Shown one piece after another: positions 24,602 through 33,765 of a stretch of DNA of 64,000 bases (the first letter of the stretch is position 1; each line of letters starts with the position of its first letter). The notes below the pieces were generated by a model, which saw nothing but the letters and a program-made list of their open reading frames with translations, was not told where the DNA came from and did not search any database. Location of the stretch: assembly GCA_017446585.1 (NCBI GenBank), contig JAFSQL010000016.1, positions 57,827 to 121,826 on the forward strand. The letters run 5' to 3'. Both the position numbers and the translations under genes were made by a program. Origin of the DNA: Paludibacteraceae bacterium (lineage in GTDB: Bacteria; Bacteroidota; Bacteroidia; Bacteroidales; Paludibacteraceae).

Positions 24602-24608
24602 TCGTTTC

Positions 24609-27600
24609 CTGCGAAAACTACTCAAAATATTATCCATTCTCTCCGTCTCCATCCTTGCCCTCTTCGCTCTTCTCTACGCACTTATCGTTGCCCCGCCCGT
24701 GCAGCGATTTCTTGTTTCGCATGTTGTCTCCATTCTTAATGAGCGTTGTGGCGCGAAGGTACAAATTTCCGCCGTCCGCCTGACACCCCTTTCGTCCCTT
24801 TCTCTTCGTGATGTCCTCATCCTTGATTCCCATTCTGACACCATACTCTCTGCTCCCAGCCTCTCCGTGTCGATTTCGCCTCTCCGACTGCTTACCTCAC
24901 GCACACTCACCATTACTTCCGTTACCCTCTCTTCCGCTCATTTTCATCTTGCGTGGGATCAAACTTCCCGACTCAATCTCTATGACCTTATCGACGCTTT
25001 TCGCTCGAACAAGAAGAAAAAGAAATCTTCCTCTCGACTTGTCCTTCAAGTCTCCTCTCTCTCTCTTCGCGATTGTCGCTACACCATGCGGCGTGCCACT
25101 GCGCCAATTTCTCCTTCTCCGAATCTTTTCAACCATTGGGATCTTGACATTAGTCACATCAATGCTGATATTTCTCTCTATGATTACCATAAGGGACTCC
25201 TTGATGTCCAAATTCACAACCTTTCCGCCACAGAAAAATCTGGTGTCCGCATCAACCTCTTTACCGCTCACCTCCAAGCCACAGGTAAGAATGCTCTCAT
25301 AACCGATGTTCGTCTCCTTACCCCCCTCTCATCAGTCACTCTTGATTCCATAACTGCCGATTACTCCCATTGTTGGGATACCGTTCCTCTTCCTGACGGC
25401 ACTACTCATCGCTCCTTCAATGTTCGTCGTGTCCCTTGCTCTTTCATTCTCCGACCCTCTCATGTTGCTCTTGTTGATGCGTCCCATTGGGCTCCTGTTC
25501 TTGCCTCTCGGCGTGATGAGTTTGACCTCTCCGCTCGTTTTTCGGGAACGCTCTCGGACATGCACCTTACCATTCCTTCTCTCGTTTGGAATGAAGGACT
25601 TGATCTCGTTGCGGACATTGAGTTGACAGGGCTTCCGTCTTGGCGAACCGCCCTTCTTGACCTTCGCATACAGCAAATGCGAACCTCTCCACCTCGTCTT
25701 CAGGATTTGCTCGCCCGCACCCTTGCCAAACCTTTCCAACTTCCTGAACCTATTCGTCGTTTAGGTTCTGTTTCTGCCATTGGTAGTGTGTCGGGTCCTC
25801 TTTCCTCGCTTTCCGCCTCTCTTGACGTCTCTACCGACCTCGGCAATCTTCGTGTTGATGCCGCTTATTCCGTTCCTGAAAAGAACAAAGGCATTTCCTA
25901 CCAAGCCTCTGTTGCGTCTTCAGGTTTCAATCTCGGAAAAATGTTGGCAACACCGTCTTTGGGAACGATTTCCACCTCCGTTTCCGCGTCAGCGATAAAC
26001 CAAACAGCGTCTGGTCTTCATGCCACCTTCGACGGTATTGTTCATTCCATTGTTTACAACGATTACGCTTATCATGACATTTCGTTCGATGGCTCCTATC
26101 AATCGGATTTGCTGAACTATAATCTGAAATCTCGTGACCCGAATGCTACTGCTGATCTTTCTGGGCAATTGGCTCTCTCGTCTGTCAAGTCCACAGATTT
26201 CAATTTGAAAATATCGGCTTTTCGACCCTATTCTGTTCATCTGATAAAATCTCAACCCTCCTTGAACATTACAACGGAACTTGGCGGAAGCTTTGTTTTT
26301 GACAAGAGGCCGGAATTAGATATTCTTGCTTCCTATATTCGTTTTTCGGGCGAGGATAAGTCACTTCGTCTTGACAATGTTTCGCTACGTTCTTCTTCCA
26401 ATCCGTCAAGTGGTGATGATTCTCTTATTTTTTCTTCTCCTGTTGCCAAGGCGCAACTCACGGGCAAATATTCATTGTCGCAATTGTTGCCGTCTTTCAA
26501 AAATTACCTGTCTGCATTCCTGCCTTCAGTTTTCCCTGCGAATAATAGTGATATTCAAAGTGACGACTATTGTCTGGCTAATCTTGAAGTCTCTGATTTC
26601 TCCCCGAATGCATTGTTCGAGGTCTTCGGACTTGACATGGCGGTTTCTCCTGATGCGCATCTTTCCGCTTTTCTCGACGAGCGTCATGGTCAGGCATCTT
26701 TAAATATGGATGTCTCGCAATTGAGCCTTGGCAAACGAATTTTTTCCAACACCCATCTTTCTTGTCGAAATGACGCGGCTGATATTCTGACGGCATCCTT
26801 GTCCACTGTCATTGACAGTGCTGAAGCCGCACTCATGGTCAATGCGTTCCAAGACCAAGCGGTCATTTCTGTCAATTGGAACAATCCGCAACTCACCTTC
26901 GGCTCACTTTCCGCACAAACAACGTTCTCCCGTCCTGAACCGGATTCTTTGCGTGCCGTCATTGATGTTAATCCTTCCACGTTTATGATTACCGATGATC
27001 TTTGGCGTGTTCATCGTTCACGGCTGGCCACCGACTTTTCTTCCGTTCGTGTTGACAAGTTGTCTATCGACCACGAACGTCAGTTCATACGGGCGTCTGG
27101 TATTATGTCTCCCTCTGTCAATGACTCGCTCATGCTCAGTTTGCGTGATGTTCATTTAGGTTATGTCATGCGGCTCTTGGGCGTTTCTTCCGTTTCACTT
27201 GATGGCAGTGTGACGGGTGATGCGACGGTCTATGCCGCTCTGGGTGATATGGCTCTTAATGTTAATGCCGATGCCACCAATTTCTCTGTCAATGATGCCA
27301 TTCTTGGTGATGTCTCCTTGCGCTCAGGGTGGGACAATACGGACAAGCGACTTCTCATCAAGGGAACCATTTCTCCTCAAAATGCCTTTTCTAACGAACC
27401 CTGTCTTGATTTCTCGGGATTTTTCCTGCCGACACAAGACACGCTTTCCTTCCATGCCAATGCCAATTCCCTTCCTGTTAGTTTCATGCGACGTTATCTG
27501 AACGGAATCATTGACAGCATTTCTGGTGTTGCACGTGGCAAACTTGATTTTTATGGTTCACTCAAACGACCTCGACTCAATGGTGATATCATTTTGGATG

Positions 27601-29261
27601 ACGCTTCATTCTCAGTTGGTATGTTGGGCACACGTTATAATGTTTCTGACACCATTTTTATTCGTCCGGGTGCCATCTTGCTTGACAACTTTGAGGCGCA
27701 TGATGAGCACGGCAATTTGGCAAATGTTCGTGGTGTCATCAACCACAAATTTTTCCGTGACATTAACTACGACATCGCCATCATGCCAGAAAAGTTGTGC
27801 GTTCTGTCACTCACTCCTTCTGCAGACCGACTTTATTACGGCAAGGCATTCGCCACTGGACGGGCGTCCATCAAGGGGTCACCAGGTACATGTTTGATTG
27901 CCGTCAACGCTTCCACCGACCCTGGTACCAATGTCACCCTTTCGCTTGTGTCCGCTTCGTCGGTCACTACATCGACCTCTTTCTTGACCTATGTTGACCA
28001 TTCTGATACCATTTCAGCCTCGTTTCTCGAAGAGAATGTCTCTGCTCCAACCCCGTCCGCTACTTCAGTGACGGTGTTGCTCAACATTGAGGCTAACCCT
28101 AACGCCTCTATCCACTTGCTTACTTCCGATGCTGGTGACGAACTGACAGCCACGGGAAGCGGAACTGTTACCGTTCGTTATGATACGAAGTCGGGTTCCG
28201 CCACGCTTGGAGGGCTCTATGAGGTGGAGAGTGGTCGCTATACATTCACGTTGGAACAAATCATTCAGCGTGAATTTACTCTTCGTCAAGGAGGAACAAT
28301 TCAGTTCGCTGGTGCGCCAACCGCCGCTCGCGTCAACGTTTCTGCTCAGTATTACTTGCCTTCGGTTTCTTTGCTTGACATTCTTGATGATGCCGATCTT
28401 GAGGGCGTGGCTCGCACCAATGTCCCTGTCAACTGTCTCCTGAACATTTCTGGTGTTTTGGAGCATCCTCTGCTTAGTTTCGGCATCGAATTGCCTTCCG
28501 ACGAGGAGTTGCAACGAAAGATTCTTAACATTGTTTCCTCCGAGGAAATCATGAATCGTGAAATGCTTTCGCTTCTCGTCTTGGGCATGTTCTACCGCCC
28601 TGATTATGTTTCCTCCTCAAGCAGCACGTCCGCTTCCTCCTCCATTTCCAATTCCATGGCTTCCATGGCGGCATCCACGGTTAGCGGGCAACTCAATCAA
28701 CTGCTCTCTCAATACACCGACAAACTATCGCTTGGTCTCAATGCCCATGTCGGGAATGTTGACCAAGGTGTCAATCAGGGAGGGGAATACGAAGTGGCGC
28801 TACGCTATGCGCCTAACAACCGACTGGTCATCAACTCCAATCTTGGTTACCGCAATGACTACCTCTACGCCAATACCGCTGCGGACAACTCCTCTACAGG
28901 CTCATTCATTGGCGACCTTGACATCGAATACAAACTCACGCGCAGCGGACGTCTCCGTGCCAAGGCCTACACCCATTCGGCCGATCGCTACTATTATAAT
29001 GTTTCTGGCGGTGCCAAGACAACCCAAGGTGTCGGTCTTCTCTATCGTGAGGACTTCAATACTTGGGGTGGACTTCTTCGACGTTCTTTCATGTCGCAAG
29101 CCAAACGCGACTCCATCGACTATGTTATCCGCCAGCGGCGTAACTCCTCCGACCAGCAACTCCAAAACGAACTCCAACGCCAAATTCGAGAAAAGCGAGC
29201 CGCCGACTCCCTCGAAGCCCGTTTCGACTCCCTCGTCTCCCTCACACCTCGCCAATTCTGA
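24609..29261 (+). CDS. TamB-like translocation/assembly protein (DUF490)
   Basis: About 1550 residues. After an N-terminal anchor (KLLKILSILSVSILALFALL) comes an AsmA-like start (VQRFLVSHVVSILNERCGAK) and a very long repetitive beta region typical of bridge-like lipid transporters. The C-terminal TamB domain holds ATGSGTVTVRY, SGRYTFTLEQ and QREFTLRQGGTIQFAGAPTAA; then follow SLLVLGMFYRPDY and a barrel-like end. The role is presumably phospholipid or outer-membrane protein transport with a BamA-family partner. The start is uncertain: the frame is open to an ATG at 24492 inside tsaD, but no ATG, GTG or TTG lies between the promoter box and the anchor; CTG at 24609 gives a natural N-terminus. 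Confidence 0.85.
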   Translation: MRKLLKILSILSVSILALFALLYALIVAPPVQRFLVSHVVSILNERCGAKVQISAVRLTPLSSLSLRDVLILDSHSDTILSAPSLSVSISPLRLLTSRTLTITSVTLSSAHFHLAWDQTSRLNLYDLIDAFRSNKKKKKSSSRLVLQVSSLSLRDCRYTMRRATAPISPSPNLFNHWDLDISHINADISLYDYHKGLLDVQIHNLSATEKSGVRINLFTAHLQATGKNALITDVRLLTPLSSVTLDSITADYSHCWDTVPLPDGTTHRSFNVRRVPCSFILRPSHVALVDASHWAPVLASRRDEFDLSARFSGTLSDMHLTIPSLVWNEGLDLVADIELTGLPSWRTALLDLRIQQMRTSPPRLQDLLARTLAKPFQLPEPIRRLGSVSAIGSVSGPLSSLSASLDVSTDLGNLRVDAAYSVPEKNKGISYQASVASSGFNLGKMLATPSLGTISTSVSASAINQTASGLHATFDGIVHSIVYNDYAYHDISFDGSYQSDLLNYNLKSRDPNATADLSGQLALSSVKSTDFNLKISAFRPYSVHLIKSQPSLNITTELGGSFVFDKRPELDILASYIRFSGEDKSLRLDNVSLRSSSNPSSGDDSLIFSSPVAKAQLTGKYSLSQLLPSFKNYLSAFLPSVFPANNSDIQSDDYCLANLEVSDFSPNALFEVFGLDMAVSPDAHLSAFLDERHGQASLNMDVSQLSLGKRIFSNTHLSCRNDAADILTASLSTVIDSAEAALMVNAFQDQAVISVNWNNPQLTFGSLSAQTTFSRPEPDSLRAVIDVNPSTFMITDDLWRVHRSRLATDFSSVRVDKLSIDHERQFIRASGIMSPSVNDSLMLSLRDVHLGYVMRLLGVSSVSLDGSVTGDATVYAALGDMALNVNADATNFSVNDAILGDVSLRSGWDNTDKRLLIKGTISPQNAFSNEPCLDFSGFFLPTQDTLSFHANANSLPVSFMRRYLNGIIDSISGVARGKLDFYGSLKRPRLNGDIILDDASFSVGMLGTRYNVSDTIFIRPGAILLDNFEAHDEHGNLANVRGVINHKFFRDINYDIAIMPEKLCVLSLTPSADRLYYGKAFATGRASIKGSPGTCLIAVNASTDPGTNVTLSLVSASSVTTSTSFLTYVDHSDTISASFLEENVSAPTPSATSVTVLLNIEANPNASIHLLTSDAGDELTATGSGTVTVRYDTKSGSATLGGLYEVESGRYTFTLEQIIQREFTLRQGGTIQFAGAPTAARVNVSAQYYLPSVSLLDILDDADLEGVARTNVPVNCLLNISGVLEHPLLSFGIELPSDEELQRKILNIVSSEEIMNREMLSLLVLGMFYRPDYVSSSSSTSASSSISNSMASMAASTVSGQLNQLLSQYTDKLSLGLNAHVGNVDQGVNQGGEYEVALRYAPNNRLVINSNLGYRNDYLYANTAADNSSTGSFIGDLDIEYKLTRSGRLRAKAYTHSADRYYYNVSGGAKTTQGVGLLYREDFNTWGGLLRRSFMSQAKRDSIDYVIRQRRNSSDQQLQNELQRQIREKRAADSLEARFDSLVSLTPRQF

Positions 29262-29295
29262 CACCACACCCGTCACCTTTCTCCGTCAAAAACAT

Positions 29296-29303
29296 TATCT
29301 TTG
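29296..29303 (+). promoter_or_regulatory. Probable promoter -7 box for ybeY
   Basis: TATCTTTG followed by C, an exact TAnnTTTG match, with five bases before the ATG at 29309, suggesting a leaderless or nearly leaderless mRNA. Confidence 0.55.
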
Positions 29304-29308
29304 CACCC

Positions 29309-29752
29309 ATGATTTCTTTTCTCAAAGATGACTCCATCACCGCCATGCCCGACTTCAAGCACCGTCTCGTCTCCGCATGGATAAAAAACGTTGCCAAATT
29401 CTACGGTAAGCGCGTTGGTGATGTCGCTTACATCTTCTGCTCTGAACCGAAAATACTCCAAGTCAACCGTCAATACCTCCAACACGACTACTATACCGAC
29501 ATCATCACCTTCGACTACTCCTCCGAATCCCTCCTGTCGGGCGACATCTTTATCTCTGTACCCACTGTCCTCTCCAACGCCTCACTCTATTCCGTCCCCT
29601 TCCCTCAGGAACTCCATCGCATCATTATCCACGGCATCCTTCATCTTACCGGGCAAAATGACAAAACGCCTTCCGAACGTGCTGAAATGACGCGTAAGGA
29701 AGACCATGCGCTCTCACTCCTCCCTTGCGACCTTTCAACCCTTAACTCTTAA
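29309..29752 (+). CDS. ybeY: rRNA maturation endoribonuclease YbeY
   Basis: A 147-residue metalloprotein involved in 16S rRNA 3'-end maturation and ribosome quality control. The family core is present: DIITFDYSSE, LSGDIFIS and HGILHLTGQNDKTPSERAEM. The two first zinc His residues are kept, but the third ligand position of the usual HGxLHLxGYDH is Asp, as I recall for other Bacteroidota. The last residues (STLNS) are encoded by a 7-bp repeat array that runs into porG. Confidence 0.9.
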   Translation: MISFLKDDSITAMPDFKHRLVSAWIKNVAKFYGKRVGDVAYIFCSEPKILQVNRQYLQHDYYTDIITFDYSSESLLSGDIFISVPTVLSNASLYSVPFPQELHRIIIHGILHLTGQNDKTPSERAEMTRKEDHALSLLPCDLSTLNS

Positions 29753-29761
29753 CGCTTAACT
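29741..29761 (+). repeat. 7-bp repeat array CTTAACN, three units
   Basis: CTTAACT, CTTAACG, CTTAACT, then CTG. It encodes the C-terminus and stop of ybeY and runs directly into the presumed porG start. Confidence 0.6.
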
Positions 29762-30373
29762 CTGAAAAATCTCGCCCACATACTTCTTTTCCTTCTACTC
29801 CCGCTCTCCGCTTTCGCCCAGCATCCTTGGGAAGTCGGTGCCAAGGCGGGTTACGCTTTCTACATGGGCGATTACAACCGAACCTTTTTCCGACCTTACG
29901 GCATTGGTGGGGGAGCCTATCTCCGCTACAATTGGAACGCCCACTTCTCCACCAAGGCGCAATGCACCGTGCTTGACATTCGTCGTCCCATCGAAAACAC
30001 CGTTGTCAACGCTGACTTGCAACAGGAATTTAACTTCTTTCCCTTCGGGCAGATGAACTCCCTGCTTTGGTCTCGATTCTTCTCCCCCTACATCGCCCTT
30101 GGACTTGGACTCAATACCTTTCAGGACGCCCGCTCCTCTACGCTCTTTGCGTTCAATCTTCCATTCTCTCTTGGCTTCAAATTCAAAATCCTCCAGCGAC
30201 TCAATCTCGGTGTCGAATGGACGCTCCATAAACTCTTCACTGACAAGTTCGACGGAACCTCCAACCCTTACGACTATCAGAAGCGAAGCCCCTGGATGGG
30301 CAAGGATTGGTTTTCCCTCTGCGCCATCAACTTTGGTGTTGACATTGGTGAAAAAGGACGATTTTGCAAATGA
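29762..30373 (+). CDS. porG: Type IX secretion outer-membrane protein PorG (DUF6089)
   Basis: About 203 residues from a presumed CTG start at 29762: (M)KNLAHILLFLLLPLSAFAQ is a complete signal peptide, followed by WEVGAKAGYAFYMGDYNRTF and a small beta-barrel ending NFGVDIGEKGRFC. The barrel pattern and the place directly before uppS-bamA-ompH-ompH match PorG, the outer-membrane protein that contacts the PorK/N ring. The frame is closed upstream by the ybeY stop TAA at 29750, leaving only CGC, TTA, ACT, CTG before the signal peptide. The first ATG (29864) lies inside the barrel and would remove the signal. Confidence 0.75.
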   Translation: MKNLAHILLFLLLPLSAFAQHPWEVGAKAGYAFYMGDYNRTFFRPYGIGGGAYLRYNWNAHFSTKAQCTVLDIRRPIENTVVNADLQQEFNFFPFGQMNSLLWSRFFSPYIALGLGLNTFQDARSSTLFAFNLPFSLGFKFKILQRLNLGVEWTLHKLFTDKFDGTSNPYDYQKRSPWMGKDWFSLCAINFGVDIGEKGRFCK

Positions 30374-30405
30374 AAAAAACACTCTTAGGCACGATAATTG
30401 TTTAA
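30370..30405 (+). CDS. Possible 11-codon leader peptide before uppS
   Basis: ATG overlaps the porG stop (ATGA) and encodes MKKTLLGTIIV then TAA, 13 bases before the uppS ATG. It resembles the first residues of a signal peptide. It may be a remnant of a lost gene or a coupling peptide; coding status is unproven. Confidence 0.25.
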   Translation: MKKTLLGTIIV

Positions 30406-30418
30406 CTCACTTTCGCTC

Positions 30419-31180
30419 ATGAACAGCAACCTGCCTCGACATATCGCCATCATCATGGACGGCAACGGACGTTGGGCCCTCCGGCGCGGTCTCGATCGTA
30501 CCGAAGGACACAAAAACGCCATCGCCGCCGTGCGTGACACCATCACCGCCGCCGCTGAAATGGGCATCGGCTACCTCACCCTCTACACCTTCTCCACCGA
30601 AAATTGGAACCGACCTTCCGCCGAAGTCCATGCGCTCATGAACCTCCTCGTCACCAGCATTGAAAACGAAACGCCCACCATGCTCAAAAACGGCGTCCGT
30701 TTCAATGTCATTGGCGACCTTTCTCGCATGTCTGAACCCGTCCGCGCCCGACTTGACAAGTGTGTCTCCGACACTGCTGCTGGCACGGGACTCACACTCA
30801 TACTTGCGCTCAGCTACTCCGCTCGGTGGGAGATTACCGATGCCTTCCGTCGTGTCGCCATCGACGCCAAGAACGGAACCCTCAATCCCGATGACATCAC
30901 CCCCTCCACCGTCTCCTCCTACCTCTCCACCTCTGCCATACCTGACCCCGACCTCCTCATTCGCACCGGTGGCGACTTCCGCATTTCCAACTTCCTCCTC
31001 TGGCAAATCGCCTACACCGAACTCTTCTTCACCCCAGTTCTTTGGCCCGACTTTCGCAGGAAAGACCTTTTGGAGGCCATCACAGACTTCCAACATCGCC
31101 AGCGGCGCTTCGGACTGACCGAACAGCAAGTCCGTGACACCGCTGTCGATGCTGACACTTCGTTCCCTACGCCCGTATGA
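30419..31180 (+). CDS. uppS: Isoprenyl transferase (undecaprenyl diphosphate synthase)
   Basis: A 253-residue cis-prenyltransferase that makes the C55 lipid carrier for peptidoglycan and surface polysaccharides. Motifs: HIAIIMDGNGRWA (catalytic Asp), GHKNAIAAVRD, LTLYTFSTENWNRP, LIRTGGDFRISNFLLWQIAYTE. The ATG at 30419 is preferred to a TTG seven codons upstream because it directly precedes the conserved start NLPRHIAI. The stop overlaps the bamA ATG (ATGA). Confidence 0.95.
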   Translation: MNSNLPRHIAIIMDGNGRWALRRGLDRTEGHKNAIAAVRDTITAAAEMGIGYLTLYTFSTENWNRPSAEVHALMNLLVTSIENETPTMLKNGVRFNVIGDLSRMSEPVRARLDKCVSDTAAGTGLTLILALSYSARWEITDAFRRVAIDAKNGTLNPDDITPSTVSSYLSTSAIPDPDLLIRTGGDFRISNFLLWQIAYTELFFTPVLWPDFRRKDLLEAITDFQHRQRRFGLTEQQVRDTAVDADTSFPTPV

Positions 31181-33738
31181 ATCGATTTCTGCTTCACATA
31201 CTATTCGCCCTGCTTCTTCTCGCGTCATCCGCCTTTTCCTTTGCTGAAGACGTGATTGATTATTCTTCCCCTTCGCGTCAATTCACAGTTGCTGACATTC
31301 GGGTTCACGGTGCCACCGCCTACGATGACAACATCATCATCGGATTCTCCGGACTTTCTGTCGGGCAGAAAATCTCCATTCCCGGTGACGAAATAACATC
31401 GGCGATTAAAAAATTTTGGAAGCAAGGCATGTTTGACGATGTCAAGATTGTTGCCTCTAAGTTCGAAGGTGACAACGTCTTTCTTGACATCATTCTGCGT
31501 CAGCGACCTAAAATCACCGACATCTCCTTCCGAGGATGCAAAAAGAGTGAACGTGAAGACCTTGAAACCCAAATAGCCCTCACCCGTGGCGGACAATACA
31601 CGACCAACTTTGAAGACCAGACCCGTACCGTCGTCTCTGGCTACTTCAAGGAGAAAGGCTTCCGCAACGTTGCCGTCCGTATCTCCACCCATGCCGACAA
31701 TACCGACCGCAACGCCGTCTCCGTCGTTATCACGGTTTCTAAGGGGAACAAAGTCAAGGTCAAGAACATCTATTTCACTGGCAACAACCAAGTCTCACGT
31801 CGTCGTCTCAACAAGGCGATGAAGAAAACCAATGAAACTGGTAAACTGAAAAACATCTTCCGTACCAAAAAGTTTGTCCAAGACCTCTATGAGACTGACA
31901 AGCAAAACATCATTGACTGCTACAACGAACGTGGATTCCGTGATGCCGTCATCGTTGCTGACTCCGTTCGCCCTACGCCTAACAAACCTGACCGTGTCGA
32001 TGTCTTCATCACCCTTTCCGAAGGCGACAAATACTACATCCGTTCCATCAACTGGATTGGCAACACGCTCTATTCCACCGATGAACTCAACACTTGGTTG
32101 CGCATCTCCCCGGGCGACACCTACAACGCCAAACTGCTCCAAGACCGTCTTGTCAACGATGAGGATGCCGTCTCCAACCTTTACCAAGACAATGGCTACC
32201 TCTTCTCCAACATCGAACCCGTCGAAATCAATGTCGAATCTGACAGCATCGACTACGAAATGCGAGTCTATGAAGGCCGGCAAGCGACCATCAATAGGGT
32301 AGGAGTCAATGGCAATGATCGTGTTTATGAGCACGTCGTTCGTCGTGAACTTCGCACCAAGCCCGGTCAACTTTACTCCAAGAGCGACATCATGCGCACC
32401 ATGCGTGAAGTGGCGCAAATGGGGTTCTTTGACCCCGAAAAGATTGTTCCTGACATTCAGCCTGATCCCGAAAACGGAACCGTTGACATCAACTACAATC
32501 TCGAGTCCAAATCCTCTGACCAAGTCGAAGCCTCGCTCGGCTACGGTGCGACGGGACTTACCGGTTCCCTCGGTCTCAAGTTCACGAACTTCGCCATCCA
32601 GAACATCTTCAAGCCATCCACCTATCGCATCGTCCCTCAAGGCGAGGGGCAAACGCTCTCCTTCCGTGCCACGACCAACGGTTCTTACTACACTTCTTTT
32701 TCCGGTACCTTTGTTGATAACTGGTTCCTCGGAAAGCGACCTAACCAACTTTCCCTCTCCGCATTCTACAGCCGTCAGTCCGGTGTCTCCTCCCGTTCCA
32801 ATGTCTATGCCTCTAACTACTATTCCTCCCTCTATTCCTCATCTTCCTACGGCTCTTACTATGCCTATGACATTGATCCGGACAAGTACATTCACATCTT
32901 TGGCGTCTCCCTCGGCTTGGGCAAGCGTCTTTCTTGGCCTGATGACTATTTCACCCTCACCACCTCTGTCAACTACACCCGCTACAACCTCAAGAACTGG
33001 ACCTACTTCATCATGACCGACGGGTCCGCCAACAATTTCAACTTCGATGTCACCCTCGGGCGGTCTTCCATTGACAACCCTATCTACACCCGCTCTGGTT
33101 CCACCTTCTCCATAGGATGTGAGTTTACACCGCCTTACTCTCTTTGGGACCATCGTGATTTCTCCGTCATGAAGGATGAACAACGTTACAAGTGGCTGGA
33201 ATACCATAAATGGAAACTCAAATCCAAGCTCTTCATGCCGCTTACCAACGACCAGAAACTCGTCCTCATGTTCCGGGCTGACTACGGCTACCTTGGCTAC
33301 TTCAATTCTGATCGCAAGTCTCCGTTTGGCACGTTTTATGTAGGTGGTGACGGTATGTCGGGGTCTTATTCCACCTATTCTACCGAAGTCATCGGATTGC
33401 GTGGCTACTCCTCCGGATCCCTGACTCCTTACACCTCCACGGGTGGTTACAACGGTAACGTCTATACCCGTCTTTCCTTGGAACTGCGCTATCCTCTTGT
33501 TCTCTCAGGCTCCACCACCATTTTTGTTCTCGGCTTTGCCGAGGGCGGAAACTGTTGGGATGCCTTTGAAAAGTTCAATCCGTTCTCTCTTAAACGATCG
33601 GCTGGTGTCGGTGTCCGACTCTTCCTCCCTATGTTCGGACTCATGGGTGTTGACTGGGGCTACGGATTTGATACTGTCAAGGAAACGCCTTCTTACTCTG
33701 GATCTCACTTCTCTTTTGTCATCGGACAAGAATTTTAA
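31177..33738 (+). CDS. bamA: Outer-membrane protein assembly factor BamA
   Basis: An 853-residue Omp85 protein with a signal peptide (LLLASSAFSFAE), five POTRA domains over about residues 35-430 (first: FTVADIRVHGATAYDDNII; last: NRVGVNGNDRVYEHVVRREL, then TKPGQLY) and a C-terminal 16-strand barrel with GLRGYSSGSL (the conserved [V/I]RG[Y/F] loop) and a terminal aromatic motif FSFVIGQEF that serves as the barrel signal. A Tyr/Ser-rich insertion (YYSSLYSSSSYGSYYAYDID, near 550) lies in an extracellular loop. Translationally coupled to uppS. Confidence 0.95.
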   Translation: MNRFLLHILFALLLLASSAFSFAEDVIDYSSPSRQFTVADIRVHGATAYDDNIIIGFSGLSVGQKISIPGDEITSAIKKFWKQGMFDDVKIVASKFEGDNVFLDIILRQRPKITDISFRGCKKSEREDLETQIALTRGGQYTTNFEDQTRTVVSGYFKEKGFRNVAVRISTHADNTDRNAVSVVITVSKGNKVKVKNIYFTGNNQVSRRRLNKAMKKTNETGKLKNIFRTKKFVQDLYETDKQNIIDCYNERGFRDAVIVADSVRPTPNKPDRVDVFITLSEGDKYYIRSINWIGNTLYSTDELNTWLRISPGDTYNAKLLQDRLVNDEDAVSNLYQDNGYLFSNIEPVEINVESDSIDYEMRVYEGRQATINRVGVNGNDRVYEHVVRRELRTKPGQLYSKSDIMRTMREVAQMGFFDPEKIVPDIQPDPENGTVDINYNLESKSSDQVEASLGYGATGLTGSLGLKFTNFAIQNIFKPSTYRIVPQGEGQTLSFRATTNGSYYTSFSGTFVDNWFLGKRPNQLSLSAFYSRQSGVSSRSNVYASNYYSSLYSSSSYGSYYAYDIDPDKYIHIFGVSLGLGKRLSWPDDYFTLTTSVNYTRYNLKNWTYFIMTDGSANNFNFDVTLGRSSIDNPIYTRSGSTFSIGCEFTPPYSLWDHRDFSVMKDEQRYKWLEYHKWKLKSKLFMPLTNDQKLVLMFRADYGYLGYFNSDRKSPFGTFYVGGDGMSGSYSTYSTEVIGLRGYSSGSLTPYTSTGGYNGNVYTRLSLELRYPLVLSGSTTIFVLGFAEGGNCWDAFEKFNPFSLKRSAGVGVRLFLPMFGLMGVDWGYGFDTVKETPSYSGSHFSFVIGQEF

Positions 33739-33765
33739 TTAAATAAACAACAAAAAACCATTGCC

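Noticed and set aside
30407-31228. A 273-codon minus-strand frame over uppS.
   Set aside because: Antisense to uppS, whose catalytic motifs are intact; no signal or domain in the antisense product.
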